A DNA stretch of 64,000 nt, taken from positions 1,366,501 through 1,430,500 of the forward strand of contig JAKSXM010000231.1 in the NCBI GenBank assembly GCA_022575985.1. Reading direction: 5' to 3'. The notes under the pieces are model-generated. The model was not told the origin of the DNA, searched no databases, and saw only the letters and a program-made list of their open reading frames with translations. The DNA is from Anagrus nilaparvatae (lineage: Eukaryota > Arthropoda > Insecta > Hymenoptera > Mymaridae). This document shows positions 34,458 through 43,078 of the stretch, piece by piece. The translations under genes were made by a program, and so were the position numbers. The first letter of the stretch is position 1; every line of letters starts with the position of its first letter.

Positions 34458-35396
34458 TTAATTTATAATATCATCTCGAGAAATCCAGCTATTATGACTA
34501 TTATCAAAACCAAGCCACTTCACCAAAACTTTATTACCTTTCGATTTTATTATTTTTTCAACTAAAAACGTGTCAGGATATTTTGTACGTTGTAATTCAA
34601 ATTCATAAAAACCACCTTTAATAATATTGTCTTCGTAATCTCTCAAAATGTAAGTAATTGGATTTGTACGTTTAACGGCATGTATCGTAAAAATCTCAGT
34701 ACTATAATTAGCCGTATATGACTTTTCAAAGATATTTTTATACTTTGAAACTCGGACTTTGTCTCCAACTTGAAATTTCGGCTTTTTTGAGGACCAATTA
34801 TTTTCATAATTATAAACTGTATCGAGCAAGAATTTTTGATGACTCCAGGATACGTCTTTCGGCTTCATTCCGATTGTTCGATGTTTTGTATTATTGTAAT
34901 TTTCTACGATTTTCGGCAAAAAATTTATGTATTTGTAGCTTCCGCGTATATGAAACTCTTGCCATATCTTACGTTTGAGGGTAAGAATTACCCTTTCGGC
35001 AATTGAAGCTTTTTTATGTGAAAATGTAGAATAATGATTAATTCCATATTTTTTCAATAAATTTTGAAATGTCTTATTGTAAAATTCAGTCCCATTATCT
35101 GTTTGAAGGTTACGGCATAAGGGGCTCATTTTTTTTAGTATTTTTTCAAAAGCCATTGTGACGTCATTAGCATTTTTTGTTTTCAAAAGTTCAGCCCAGA
35201 CATATTTTGTAAAACAATTTATAGTGATTAAAATGTAGTTGAAACCGGAATTAAATCTAGAATAAAGCTGCATATCAATCAGATCCATTTGAAGCAAATC
35301 ATCCACTGAGCGCAGGATCACGTGACGCCGTGGGAAATTTTTTCGGACTGAACGATGCAATTCTTTTACTACAGCAGTTTTTATACATTTTGTCAT
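34458..35396 (-). CDS. int: Polinton integrase, retroviral-type DDE core with C-terminal chromodomain
   Basis: 312 residues and intact. The catalytic core has D38 ('LLQMDLIDM'), D100 ('LQTDNGTEF') and E134 ('SIAERVILTLKRK'). The downstream 'NYNNTKHRTIGMKP' block is typical of Polinton and retroelement integrases. A small SH3-like stretch ('FQVGDKVRVSKYKN') and a chromodomain at about 275-312 ('FLVEKIIKSKGNKVLVKWLG', 'NSWISRDDI') follow. In this family the integrase inserts the linear element and produces the 6-bp target duplication, and the chromodomain may steer it to modified chromatin. It starts close to the core, like other Polinton integrases, without an obvious HHCC finger. It is convergent with polB. 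Confidence 0.95.
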   Translation of the reverse strand: MTKCIKTAVVKELHRSVRKNFPRRHVILRSVDDLLQMDLIDMQLYSRFNSGFNYILITINCFTKYVWAELLKTKNANDVTMAFEKILKKMSPLCRNLQTDNGTEFYNKTFQNLLKKYGINHYSTFSHKKASIAERVILTLKRKIWQEFHIRGSYKYINFLPKIVENYNNTKHRTIGMKPKDVSWSHQKFLLDTVYNYENNWSSKKPKFQVGDKVRVSKYKNIFEKSYTANYSTEIFTIHAVKRTNPITYILRDYEDNIIKGGFYEFELQRTKYPDTFLVEKIIKSKGNKVLVKWLGFDNSHNSWISRDDIIN

Positions 35397-35426
35397 TTTA
35401 GTTTTATTTTTATTTTTTTTCTTAAG

Positions 35427-35520
35427 CTAAATAAATATTTTTTTAATTATGCAAATTATTTCAATACTTATACACAAAATTAAAATATACGTAATGTAAA
35501 GTTTATTACAATTATTATTA

Positions 35521-35566
<46 letters not shown>

Positions 35567-35684
35567 ACTCTATGCAAGTTCTACACTTTAGCAAATGTTC
35601 TCTGCTCTCAATGCATGCAATACTTGCGGATTTATAATTCATTGAATTAGAAAAAAAAATACCACACTCGTCTTTTGAAATCAT
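35427..35684 (-). CDS. Small Polinton ORF with poly-Asn tract and C-terminal hydrophobic helix
   Basis: 85 residues from an ATG just downstream of the coiled-coil gene on the same strand. It has four cysteines in the first half ('ECGIFF', 'IACIES', 'LKCRTCIEF'), then an approximately 18-residue poly-Asn run from an (AAT)n repeat. A hydrophobic end ('ITYILILCISIEIICIIKKI') could be a membrane anchor. No family recognised. The repeat may have created or extended the frame, so the coding status is uncertain. Confidence 0.45.
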
Positions 35685-35702
35685 TTTTTTAAATTATTTG
35701 TA

Positions 35703-37181
35703 TTAATTTTTTTTTTTCTTAGGAGCAAATAAATCTTTAAATTTATTCTCTAATTGAGCTACTTTAAATTGGGTGTCTTGAATTGTCTTGCTGGTATCTT
35801 TGTCAATACTCAGATCTTCGAATTTTTTTGAAATAATTTTTTTAATTTCATCTGTAGTAAGATTCAATTTAACTATTGTATCTGAAACTATTTTTTCTAT
35901 ATCTTGTTGACTATGCGGTTCTTTTATGTTATTAAGTTTTGAATTGAAATTTGTAAGTTCCGTTGCGAGTCTGTTATTTAATTGAAGAACTTTAAATTTC
36001 AGGTCGTCGTTTTCGATCGATATATTTTCATCAAGTTTTGTCAAATCAGTTTTTTCTTGTTTCAATTCGTCGAGTATATTAATGTCTTTTGTTTTTTTTT
36101 CTTCGGATAAAGGATTTTCTTTTCCGTTTTCAATAATTTTAAATACTTTTGTCAACTCGTTCGTTAAACGCGAATCAAGCTGTTTCACTCTAAATTTCAA
36201 ATTGTTAAAATCTTCAATTTGCTCGCTCTGATCAGGTACATTTAATATACTCGAGTCTTTGTTCACATTTTCGATATTTGTTTCTGCAACTGCTAACTGA
36301 GATTTAATGCCCAGAAATTTAAAAGTTTTGGACAATTCATTCGTCAAGCGAGAATCAAGTTGTTTAACTTTAAATTGCAAGTCAGCCAAGATATTTTTTT
36401 TTTCGTTTGCAGACTCGTTTTTATCGCTATTATTATAATTATAATTATTATTATTATTATTATTACTAAAATTATTTTCAAATCCTGCAATTTTAGTATT
36501 TATGTCCTGAAACTCCTTGTTAATTTTTGTCTCGTGGGCTAGCAGAAATTCCTGAACCAAACTTTTAATACCATCTTTATCATTTTGAGATGCAATAGTA
36601 GTAGTAGTAGTAGTAGTAGCTAACTTATTGTTTGATTCTTCTTGGCTGTTAAATATAGATACGGTATTTGCATGAAAAATATTTTTCGTATCAATCGTGT
36701 ACTCGCTTTCAATTATTCTCTTAACAATCGGGGCTATTGAATTTGAAAATTTCTCAAACTCAAATGCCACTCTTTTTTCATTTTGCAAATTTTTAAATTT
36801 TAAATCGTCAATTTCTTGTCTGAAAAAATTGCGCAGTTCGATCTCCCTATTTGACACTAAAATTTCAAATTCTTCTCTAATTTTTCTCACTTTTTCATCG
36901 TTTCCTAAGAGAAACTCAAGTTGCTGAGCTGTAAGAGTACTTTTAAAATTTTTTTCTATGCCAGAATTGATAGCGTTTTTAATTAAATTTTCAACTTCAT
37001 AAATTTTTTTAATGTTTAAACTGCTAACTTGATTAGCGAGCTCCTTGATTTTTTGGCTTATAATTTCTTGCTCAAGCGTAATGGATTTATAAAACTTGTG
37101 CCATTTTCCAGATTCATAAAAAGAAAATGAGTCGCCTTTTCGTTTTTTAACCTCACTCAATCCAAACTTGTCTACAGGCAT
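35703..37181 (-). CDS. Long coiled-coil Polinton protein with a repeated 16-residue motif
   Basis: 492 residues, intact, rich in Lys, Glu, Asn and heptad-like patterns. A motif of the form L-K-F-[KR]-V-x-Q-L-[DN]-x-R-L-x-x-E-L occurs at about 267-283, 327-343, 393-409 and, decayed, 469-485. A weaker relative lies at 126-141 ('DDLKFKNLQNEKRVAFEF'). Spacing grows from 60 to 76 residues. Low-complexity inserts interrupt it: seven consecutive Thr near 189-195 from a (GTA)n repeat and Asn tracts near 240-252. A conserved N-terminal 'MPVDKFGL' and a basic end (PKKKKN) are present. The form fits a trimeric fibre, scaffold or virion surface protein. That is inference from shape and position between integrase and the DUF8207-like gene. 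Confidence 0.75.
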   Translation of the reverse strand: MPVDKFGLSEVKKRKGDSFSFYESGKWHKFYKSITLEQEIISQKIKELANQVSSLNIKKIYEVENLIKNAINSGIEKNFKSTLTAQQLEFLLGNDEKVRKIREEFEILVSNREIELRNFFRQEIDDLKFKNLQNEKRVAFEFEKFSNSIAPIVKRIIESEYTIDTKNIFHANTVSIFNSQEESNNKLATTTTTTTIASQNDKDGIKSLVQEFLLAHETKINKEFQDINTKIAGFENNFSNNNNNNNYNYNNSDKNESANEKKNILADLQFKVKQLDSRLTNELSKTFKFLGIKSQLAVAETNIENVNKDSSILNVPDQSEQIEDFNNLKFRVKQLDSRLTNELTKVFKIIENGKENPLSEEKKTKDINILDELKQEKTDLTKLDENISIENDDLKFKVLQLNNRLATELTNFNSKLNNIKEPHSQQDIEKIVSDTIVKLNLTTDEIKKIISKKFEDLSIDKDTSKTIQDTQFKVAQLENKFKDLFAPKKKKN

Positions 37182-37183
37182 CT

Positions 37184-37901
37184 TTAAAATGACATAATTT
37201 TTGTTCTCGCACTCTTATTTATAATAATTTTTAGCTCAGCGAGTTCTTCTATAATGGATGCAATTTCTGAGTCAACGCTCGTATTTCCCGCCTGCTTTTC
37301 GCTAACCAAAAGTCTGAGACGTTGGACAAGCTCATTCGGATCGTCAAAGTAAACAAATTGCTTTGGTCTCCCATCCAGTCGAACTACATTAGTCTGTAAT
37401 TTGGGCATTTCAACGAAAACCCCATTGAATCTTTCCAATTTTTTTTTTTTTTTTCAAATAATCCCTGCCCTGTGTGGTTATTTTTTGTCTTTTTTTTTGA
37501 CAATGCTGAAATTAATGTTCTATACTTTTCACTTACACTGCTTTTAATGCGACCTGCTTTGTTTAAATGTGCACCAGTATGTCTCATTATTTCAAGGTAA
37601 TTTTCCTTATCCAAATCCGTGTACCTGTCACGTACAGGTTCCTTTATAAATAATAAATGATATAAACCATTGCTAGCCGGATACCTGAATTCATTACCAA
37701 TTACCACATCTCCATTTGATGCAAATGTCAATGACTTGTTACCTAAAAAAAGCCTTTCGTCATCTTTAACGTATGGACCATAAACCGAGTCAGAATTTTT
37801 CGAATTTTTGTAAAAATTTTCGAGATATGAGCGAGGCAAGGGATGTATAGTTTCCAAATAATCAGATAGATTTAAAGTTTCCATTGCATCATCGTAATAA
37901 T

Positions 37902-37933
<32 letters not shown>

Positions 37934-38481
37934 TCATCATTGTCGTCGTTGGCGTCGACGTCGACGACGTCTTCGTCGTCGTCAACTCCAACGCCATCAT
38001 CATCAACGTCATTTATTTGAGGCGCTTCATGTATGTCACGCTGCTCATTAACGTTAAAATTTGAAGCAGCGTTTGCATGCTGTTCAAAATTTGTATTGTT
38101 GTTGTTGTCAAGTGCTATAAACTCCGCGTTTTCAAACTCAGGATTTTCATGGAGTTTTTTATTTGGATATTTTGAATGTGATGCTAAAATTGAAGATACG
38201 TCAAAAATTTTTCTCTTTTTACTATCATTTTTTATTTTATCCGAACTTTTAATTTCACTATAGACATTATTATTATTATTATTATTATTAATATTATTAT
38301 TATTATCATTATTATTATATTTTTTAGCAATATTTTCAAGCGGGTCAATAATTGGCTTGTATAATTTAGCAAAACTTGCGTCCTCGTTTGAATATTTTTC
38401 TTTCAGCACGTTCATTTTTTTTCGTATAATTTGTCGAGTTCGCTCAATTTCTTCAGCTATTTTCTCGTCTTTAAAATTCAT
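37184..38481 (-). CDS. Conserved Polinton protein (DUF8207-like), frame broken at a 16-A run
   Basis: Two frames make one gene: 38481-37455 and, after the run, 37438-37184. The N-terminus is a helical segment (MNFKDEKIAEEIERTRQIIR). The middle (residues ~60-200) is low complexity with Asn, Asp and Ala tracts from trinucleotide repeats. The conserved domain follows, with 'SVYGPYVKDDERLFLGNKSL', 'FRYPASNGLYHLLFIKEP' and 'NYLEIMRHTGAHLNKAGRIK', then 'HTGQGL'. The tail after the break has the family's ending, 'YFDDPNELVQRLRLLVSEKQ' and 'SIIEELAEL'. I match this from memory to the domain labelled DUF8207 in insect and cnidarian Polintons. The function is unknown. The + strand run of 16 T at 37439-37454 separates the parts. 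Confidence 0.8.
37439..37454 (-). other. Frame break at a 16-A run in the DUF8207-like gene
   Basis: On the coding strand the run encodes Lys codons. The upstream frame continues for only 23 more codons in a non-conserved frame, while the conserved C-terminal tail is open in the -1 frame. The sense of the shift is the same as in polB and the PLA2/protease pair. Confidence 0.85.
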
Positions 38482-38518
38482 GTTGATAGTTTGACATCTG
38501 ACTGCAAACTGCTAATTT

Positions 38519-39202
38519 TTACAGGATTATATGATCATTAAATCCTACTTTATAACGCCCATTCGCCAATCCGAGTTCTTTGTCTATTACAAGAAAAGCA
38601 TACTCTTCGGTATTCCAGGCAAACGAGCACATGTCTACAAACTGTTTGAATGTCATGTCTCCAATTACGTGATTCTTATATAAGTTTAACAAATTTAATT
38701 CATCTTGTCGGAAAATTACAAGGTAATTTGCATTATCTCTAATTGCATGCTTATCGGAACAGGTGTAACTTTGACATAAGAAAAAACAGCTCTGATTATA
38801 ATGCCTTCCATGAGTAAAATATTCATTAATTACTGATTTATCTTCACCAGACACATCATCGAAAAGTACAACGCTAAAAGGTTTAGCCTGACTTGGTCTA
38901 ACGACGTTATCACAGTTTGGGCTTTCAAAATAACCAAACCCTTCAATTCCCGTTAAAACGTATCTATAATAATTGTAAATATCTTGAAATAAAGTTGTCG
39001 AGTATAAGTATGAATTTAAAAATGGTGGACCATTTTCAGATAACAATAAACTGACTAAAGCGTATGTCTTTCCAATGTTGCTTGGCCCCGAAACGATAGC
39101 CCTAATATTATTTGGTACGTTTTGAAAAAGCCTGAGCTTGTGCTTGTCAGAAACAGCAAAATTTATTATTTCGATTTTCGAAGGTTGACGCACAACTCTC
39201 AT
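38519..39202 (-). CDS. FtsK/HerA-type genome-packaging ATPase
   Basis: 227 residues and intact. Walker A is 'GPSNIGKT' (residues 39-46) and Walker B 'VVLFDDV' (111-117). Between and after them are the 'CQSYTCSDKHAIRDNANYLV' region, a sensor-like stretch, and a C-terminal 'EYAFLVIDKELGLANGRYKV'. This is the A32-like packaging ATPase found in all complete Polintons, adintoviruses and related double-jelly-roll viruses. It pumps DNA into the preformed capsid. It reads leftward, sharing an approximately 120-bp divergent promoter region with the PLA2 gene. Confidence 0.93.
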   Translation of the reverse strand: MRVVRQPSKIEIINFAVSDKHKLRLFQNVPNNIRAIVSGPSNIGKTYALVSLLLSENGPPFLNSYLYSTTLFQDIYNYYRYVLTGIEGFGYFESPNCDNVVRPSQAKPFSVVLFDDVSGEDKSVINEYFTHGRHYNQSCFFLCQSYTCSDKHAIRDNANYLVIFRQDELNLLNLYKNHVIGDMTFKQFVDMCSFAWNTEEYAFLVIDKELGLANGRYKVGFNDHIIL

Positions 39203-39322
39203 TTTGATGGATTCAATGTTACGTTTAAACTAAATAAAAAATTGCATTACTAATGATTTATATAATCGCGTGCAAATAGCGTTCTTTTGATAGTGTATAA
39301 AAGGCTAGCAAATGAAGCAGTT
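39203..39322 (+). promoter_or_regulatory. Divergent promoter region between ATPase and PLA2 gene
   Basis: A 120-bp gap between divergent start codons. TATAAAAGG at 39296-39304 points right, only about 20 bp upstream of the PLA2 ATG at 39323. With usual spacing the transcript would begin at or just after that ATG, so the mRNA would be nearly leaderless or initiate early. A second block, TTTATATAAT at about 39258-39267, could serve either side. Confidence 0.5.
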
Positions 39323-40052
39323 ATGATTAGTAGAAATTTATCAGTTGCTAGACCAAGAGGTAGGGGAATTATTAATACAATAATTAACAAGTTGCCCTGG
39401 GAATTTCACATAAAAGGATATAATTGGTAAAAAAAAAAAATTCAAAAAATCAAAATTTAAAATTAAATTTATTTAATGCTAACCATCCCCTCCCCTCCAC
39501 CTTAGGTGCGGGCCGGGGACTAAGGTTCCTGAAAGATTGGCTAGAGGCGATAAAGGTATAAATCCACTTGATTCAGCGTGCAAACTACATGATATTGCTT
39601 ATTACGAGAATTCGGATTTAGAAACTCGACATAAGGCCGATCAACAATTGATTCAAGCAGCGAAGGAGAGGATACGAGCAAAGGACGCAAGTCTTGGCGA
39701 AAAACTCGCTGCCTCTGGTGTTACCTCGATAATCGGAGCAAAAAAATTCTTAGGCATGGGAATGCGAAAAAAAAGGAGCAAGAAGCAAGCGAAAAAATCG
39801 AAACTCGGACGAGGATTTCTCTTGCCTGCTATTCATGGAATTGTAGGTGGTGTAACATTATATAAAACGATACGCGATATGATGAAAAAAAAGCAAGGTA
39901 AGGGATTGCATCTCAAACCGTACAAGAAATATGCAGGCAGTGGTATCAAATCCAAGAAAAATAAGAAAAAAAAAATAAAAGGAGCAGGAATCAGAAAAAA
40001 AAAGATAAAGACCAAATGCATTAAAAAAAAAAAAAAAATTTACCTTCTTTAA
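39323..40052 (+). CDS. Phospholipase A2-like virion protein (parvovirus VP1-type PLA2), one intron
   Basis: Exons 39323-39426 and 39506-40052 are joined across a 79-bp GT/AG intron and give 216 residues. The PLA2 signature spans the junction: calcium loop 'WCGPGTK' (35-41) and catalytic 'CKLHDIAYY' with H63-D64. In parvoviruses this type of domain opens endosomal membranes. The presence of PLA2 proteins in adintovirus-like elements is known. A conserved 'LPAIHGIVGGVTLYKTIRDM' segment follows. After it comes a very basic tail with 'GKGLHLKPYKK' resembling adenovirus core peptide pX, ending in a Lys run at a 16-A tract (40023-40038). The protease is open in the -1 frame from the same tract, so the two may be one polyprotein. 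Confidence 0.85.
40023..40038 (+). other. 16-A run joining the PLA2 and protease frames
   Basis: The PLA2 frame ends 11 bases past the run at TAA 40050-40052. The protease frame is open back through the run, and its residues before the first ATG include 'LPSLKGPTTDEQLISMAKG', which resembles the start of protease domains in other Polintons. A -1 shift or one extra A connects them. Confidence 0.75.
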
Positions 40053-40084
40053 AAGGTCCCACAACCGATGAGCAACTCATTTCA

Positions 40085-40399
40085 ATGGCCAAAGGGATCA
40101 AATACTTTCGAGGTGTCTTTATGAAAGACAGGTTGCCGAATAAACCATACAGAAACGAGGATGGCATATTAAATTTAGATTCGTCAGCTAATCAAGGTAG
40201 CCACTGGGTTTCCTACTCCAAACGTGGAAATTTAGTAAAATATTTTGATAGTTTTGGAAATATTGAACCACCAGTGGAATTTATTGATTACATGGGGTCT
40301 AAAGTAACCATCATATACAATCGCAATCAATTTCAAACTTTTGGCTCAAGTAACTGTGGCCAGCTTTGTATACGCTTCTTAAAATCCTTAAAAGACTAA
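40085..40399 (+). CDS. pro: Adenovirus-type cysteine protease (maturation protease)
   Basis: 104 residues from the first ATG, although conserved sequence begins about 14 codons further upstream in the same frame, so this ATG is probably not the true start. The catalytic set is His40 ('QGSHWVSY'), Asp55 ('KYFDSFGN') and Cys91 ('SSNCGQLC'). 'NFRGVFM'-like and 'GILNLD' blocks precede them. The fold is C5/ULP-like, and in this class the enzyme cleaves capsid precursors during maturation. It follows the PLA2 ORF by 33 bp and precedes the minor capsid gene by 29 bp, so all are probably read from one late transcript. Confidence 0.9.
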   Translation: MAKGIKYFRGVFMKDRLPNKPYRNEDGILNLDSSANQGSHWVSYSKRGNLVKYFDSFGNIEPPVEFIDYMGSKVTIIYNRNQFQTFGSSNCGQLCIRFLKSLKD

Positions 40400-40428
40400 G
40401 CTGAGTGAAAAAACTTTCATTTACAAGA

Positions 40429-41154
40429 ATGAGTTTTACGATACAACTTAATGGTACCGAATCGGTGCTGTCAGCGGATTTTTTTCCCCCGATTAATTTG
40501 ACATGTGATTACGAAATTGGTCTAACAGGACTATCCTGTTGGTTCTCGATTGCAAACATAAATAAAACTAATAATTTGTTTTGGTATGACGAGAATAAAC
40601 ATATAGAAATTGTAGAAGGCAGCTACGAATTGGAAGATATTGAAAATTTTTTGAACCTCGAGCTGAAGGAACGCCATAAGAATAATTCGTTGCCAGAAAC
40701 CGCACCGAAAGAGCTTATTGACCAGCCGCTTTACATTACTGCTAATCATCAAACGTTGCGCTCGCAAGTCTACTCTCGATATAAAATTGACTTTGAAAAA
40801 GAAAGAAATATTGGCTCGATTTTGGGCTTTGACCCAGTCAAATTAGATGCATTTAAAAAATACGAGTCTCAAAATCTCGTAAATATATTGAACGTCGAAT
40901 CTATACGTGTTCAATGCAATATAGTTCATAATAGCTTTAGTAATGGAGAAGCATCACATACATTGTATGAATTTTTCCCCAATGTCTCTCCAGGGTATAA
41001 AATAATCGAGAATCCAACACATGTAATTTATTTGCCGATTCACACTCGAACGATCGACAACATTCAAATTCGCCTTTGCGACCAAGCCGATTCGCTAATT
41101 GATTTCAGAGGTGAAAATTCTGTAGTTCTTTTACATCTGCGAAAATGCCAATAA
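40429..41154 (+). CDS. Minor capsid protein, penton-like single jelly roll
   Basis: 241 residues from ATG 40429, which starts the conserved 'MSFTIQLNGTESVLSADFFP'. An upstream in-frame start lacks an ATG. Typical penton-family sequence follows: 'NLTCDYEIGLTGLSCWFSIA' and 'NNLFWYDENKHIEIVEGSYE', then 'LEDIENFL'. A C-terminal beta-rich part contains 'FFPNVSPGYKIIENPTHVIY'. It should occupy the five-fold vertices of the capsid. It overlaps the next ORF by 10 bp. Confidence 0.88.
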   Translation: MSFTIQLNGTESVLSADFFPPINLTCDYEIGLTGLSCWFSIANINKTNNLFWYDENKHIEIVEGSYELEDIENFLNLELKERHKNNSLPETAPKELIDQPLYITANHQTLRSQVYSRYKIDFEKERNIGSILGFDPVKLDAFKKYESQNLVNILNVESIRVQCNIVHNSFSNGEASHTLYEFFPNVSPGYKIIENPTHVIYLPIHTRTIDNIQIRLCDQADSLIDFRGENSVVLLHLRKCQ

Positions 41155-41354
41155 TATATAATCAAAGAAATTGCTACGATGATGTCATTAATTTGTCGAC
41201 AAGTGTCGAAAACAGATCATCCGCATCTGCAGCAGCAGCAGCACCAGTAATTTCAAACCCAGCAAAAATTAAAACGTTATCTCAAAAAAACGTGCTTTTT
41301 CTAAAATCCTTGGGTTACATTGTTAATAATACTTATAAAAAAAAATACTTATAA
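41145..41354 (+). CDS. Small conserved-looking ORF between minor and major capsid genes
   Basis: 69 residues, starting 10 bp inside the end of the minor capsid gene and ending 12 bp before the major capsid gene. It has an Ala tract ('SASAAAAAPV') and a C-terminal 'LSQKNVLFLKSLGY'. The latter recalls a short motif I have seen in the same position of other Polintons. No known function. Tight packing supports its being a real gene. Confidence 0.65.
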   Translation: MPIIYNQRNCYDDVINLSTSVENRSSASAAAAAPVISNPAKIKTLSQKNVLFLKSLGYIVNNTYKKKYL

Positions 41355-41366
41355 AAAAAAATAAAA

Positions 41367-42584
41367 ATGTCGCACATTTTAAATATACTTGATCCTATAA
41401 AAAAAGATGAAAGTATAACAAGAATACAAGTTCAAAGTTTCTTACCGTTTGCCAATTCAGGACTCAAGAAATCCGATGAGATACGAATTGCCGTTCAAGA
41501 TCAGTCATCTTTCATATACCCGCACGAAAGTTACTTATACATAGAAGCAAAATTAAAAGATATAGCTCCAGCAACCGTAAACGAAGTTACATTGTCAAAA
41601 AATTTCTTATTATTTTTATTTAGCGAAATAAGACTTGAATTAAATGGACATACAATTGATGAGATTCGAAACCCAGGAGTCACAGTATCCATGAAATCAG
41701 CAGTTTCAGAGACCTATGCAGAGACTGCACAACTGAGTGAAATGGGTACCAGTCAAATGACTGTTGTAAAAAATGAAATGATCTATCTATGCGTGCCAAT
41801 GAAAAAATTGATGGGTATTTTTGAAGATTTCGATAAAATAATTATATTTAGTCCGATGCAGTTGGTTTTTGTCAGAAGTCGAAGTGACAAAAATTGCATT
41901 TATCAACAGGTCGGTGCTGGACAGACGCCTATTACAGATCTTGATATAGAAATAATAAAAATGGCATGGCGTTTGCCTAAAGTCGAAGTTATTGATCCGT
42001 ATAAATTGAGAATGTTAAAAATATTAGAGAGTGGGCGTAAAGTTCCTCTTTTTTTCAGAACATGGGATCATTACAGTAATCCAAATCTTACTACAAACGA
42101 TCGAGCAGTCTGGCAAATTAGAAATTTCAATCCAATAGATAAACCACTATTTGTAATTGTAGGATTTCAGACTAACAGAAATGAAAATATTCATGCTGAC
42201 ATGAGTAAATTTGATCATTGTCAATTGCGAAACTGCAGACTATTTTTAAATTCTCAACAATATCCCAGTGAAAATTTAGATTTGGACTTTAATAGTGGAA
42301 AATATGTAACAGCCTATCAAATGTTTACTGAATTTCAATTGGCTTATTACGGTGAAAGTGGCAAACAAAAATTAAGCATGACTGACTACAAAAATGATTC
42401 ACCTTTAATAGTTTTCAATTGTTCTAATTCAGATCCTACAATAAAAGTTTCAAGCATTGACTTGAGAATTGAATTTGAGTTCGCAGCAGCCTTGCCTAAC
42501 AAAACCGTTGCTCATTGTTTAATTTTATACGATCGGGTTATTTATTACAATCCGTATACTAATTTAATAGAAAAACAAGTCTAA
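41367..42584 (+). CDS. mcp: Major capsid protein, double jelly roll (hexon-like)
   Basis: 405 residues and intact. It sits in the invariant order penton, small ORF, MCP and has the family's features: 'SFLPFANSGLKKSDEIRIAV' near the N-terminus, 'LFSEIRLELNGHTIDEIRNP' and 'YETAQLSEM'-type segments in the first barrel. The second barrel contains 'FFRTWDHYSNPNL', 'FVIVGFQTNRNENIHADMSK' and 'FDHCQLRNCRLFLNSQQYPS'. 'IDLRIEFEFAAALPNKTVAH' lies near the end. Assignment rests on context, length and recollection of homologues. Trimers of this protein should build the capsid shell. Confidence 0.9.
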   Translation: MSHILNILDPIKKDESITRIQVQSFLPFANSGLKKSDEIRIAVQDQSSFIYPHESYLYIEAKLKDIAPATVNEVTLSKNFLLFLFSEIRLELNGHTIDEIRNPGVTVSMKSAVSETYAETAQLSEMGTSQMTVVKNEMIYLCVPMKKLMGIFEDFDKIIIFSPMQLVFVRSRSDKNCIYQQVGAGQTPITDLDIEIIKMAWRLPKVEVIDPYKLRMLKILESGRKVPLFFRTWDHYSNPNLTTNDRAVWQIRNFNPIDKPLFVIVGFQTNRNENIHADMSKFDHCQLRNCRLFLNSQQYPSENLDLDFNSGKYVTAYQMFTEFQLAYYGESGKQKLSMTDYKNDSPLIVFNCSNSDPTIKVSSIDLRIEFEFAAALPNKTVAHCLILYDRVIYYNPYTNLIEKQV

Positions 42585-42601
42585 AATTAGTCAGTCGCAA
42601 A

Positions 42602-43078
42602 ATGTCTTTCTACGTGGATTTACAATTTTTCAAGCATGGTCAGGATTTCATTCTTAAGGAATTGGCTATTTTGAGTGGTCAATCAAGCATTCAACATTTT
42701 ATATTCAAGCCACCATTTCATATCTCAAAATTGTCTAAAAAAGATAGAAAACAAGTGAATTGGTTAAAACATAATTATCATAGCTTGTCATGGCAAGAAG
42801 GTTATATACCTTACAAAGAAATATCGAATATATTATTCGATAGTTTAAGACGTGCAAAAAAAATTTATGTAAAAGGATTGGAAAAAAAAATATGGTTGGC
42901 AAAAAGAGGAATCAGTGCAATAAATGTGGAAGATTTAAACATAAAATACAGAATCCAGAATGATTGTAATCAAGGACTTTTGTGTTTAAAACATGGAAAT
43001 ATGGGATCGCCAATATGTGCATTAAGAAATGTATTTTATTTAAGGAAAAAAATGATGTATTGTAATTTTTTTTTTTAA
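42602..43078 (+). CDS. Conserved insect Polinton-associated protein with C-x-H-x-C motif (RNase H-fold-like?)
   Basis: 158 residues, intact, 17 bp after the MCP gene. The N-terminal 'YVDLQFFKHGQDFILKELAI' looks like the first strand pair of a DnaQ/RNase H-type fold. 'WLKHNYHSLSWQEGYIPY' follows, then 'KKIYVKGLEKKIWL' and a C-terminal candidate metal site ('CNQGLLCLKHG...CALRN'). I remember closely similar proteins in many insect genomes and Polintons, usually unannotated. The fold and any nuclease activity are inference. AATAAA lies just after the stop (about 43082-43087), suggesting it is the last gene of the capsid transcript. Confidence 0.75.
   Translation: MSFYVDLQFFKHGQDFILKELAILSGQSSIQHFIFKPPFHISKLSKKDRKQVNWLKHNYHSLSWQEGYIPYKEISNILFDSLRRAKKIYVKGLEKKIWLAKRGISAINVEDLNIKYRIQNDCNQGLLCLKHGNMGSPICALRNVFYLRKKMMYCNFFF

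Noticed and set aside
34458..35396. Integrase as evidence of a retrotransposon or endogenous retrovirus
   Set aside because: No reverse transcriptase, gag or long terminal repeats. Presence of PolB, ATPase, protease and capsid genes inside 6-bp-flanked inverted repeats identifies a Polinton.
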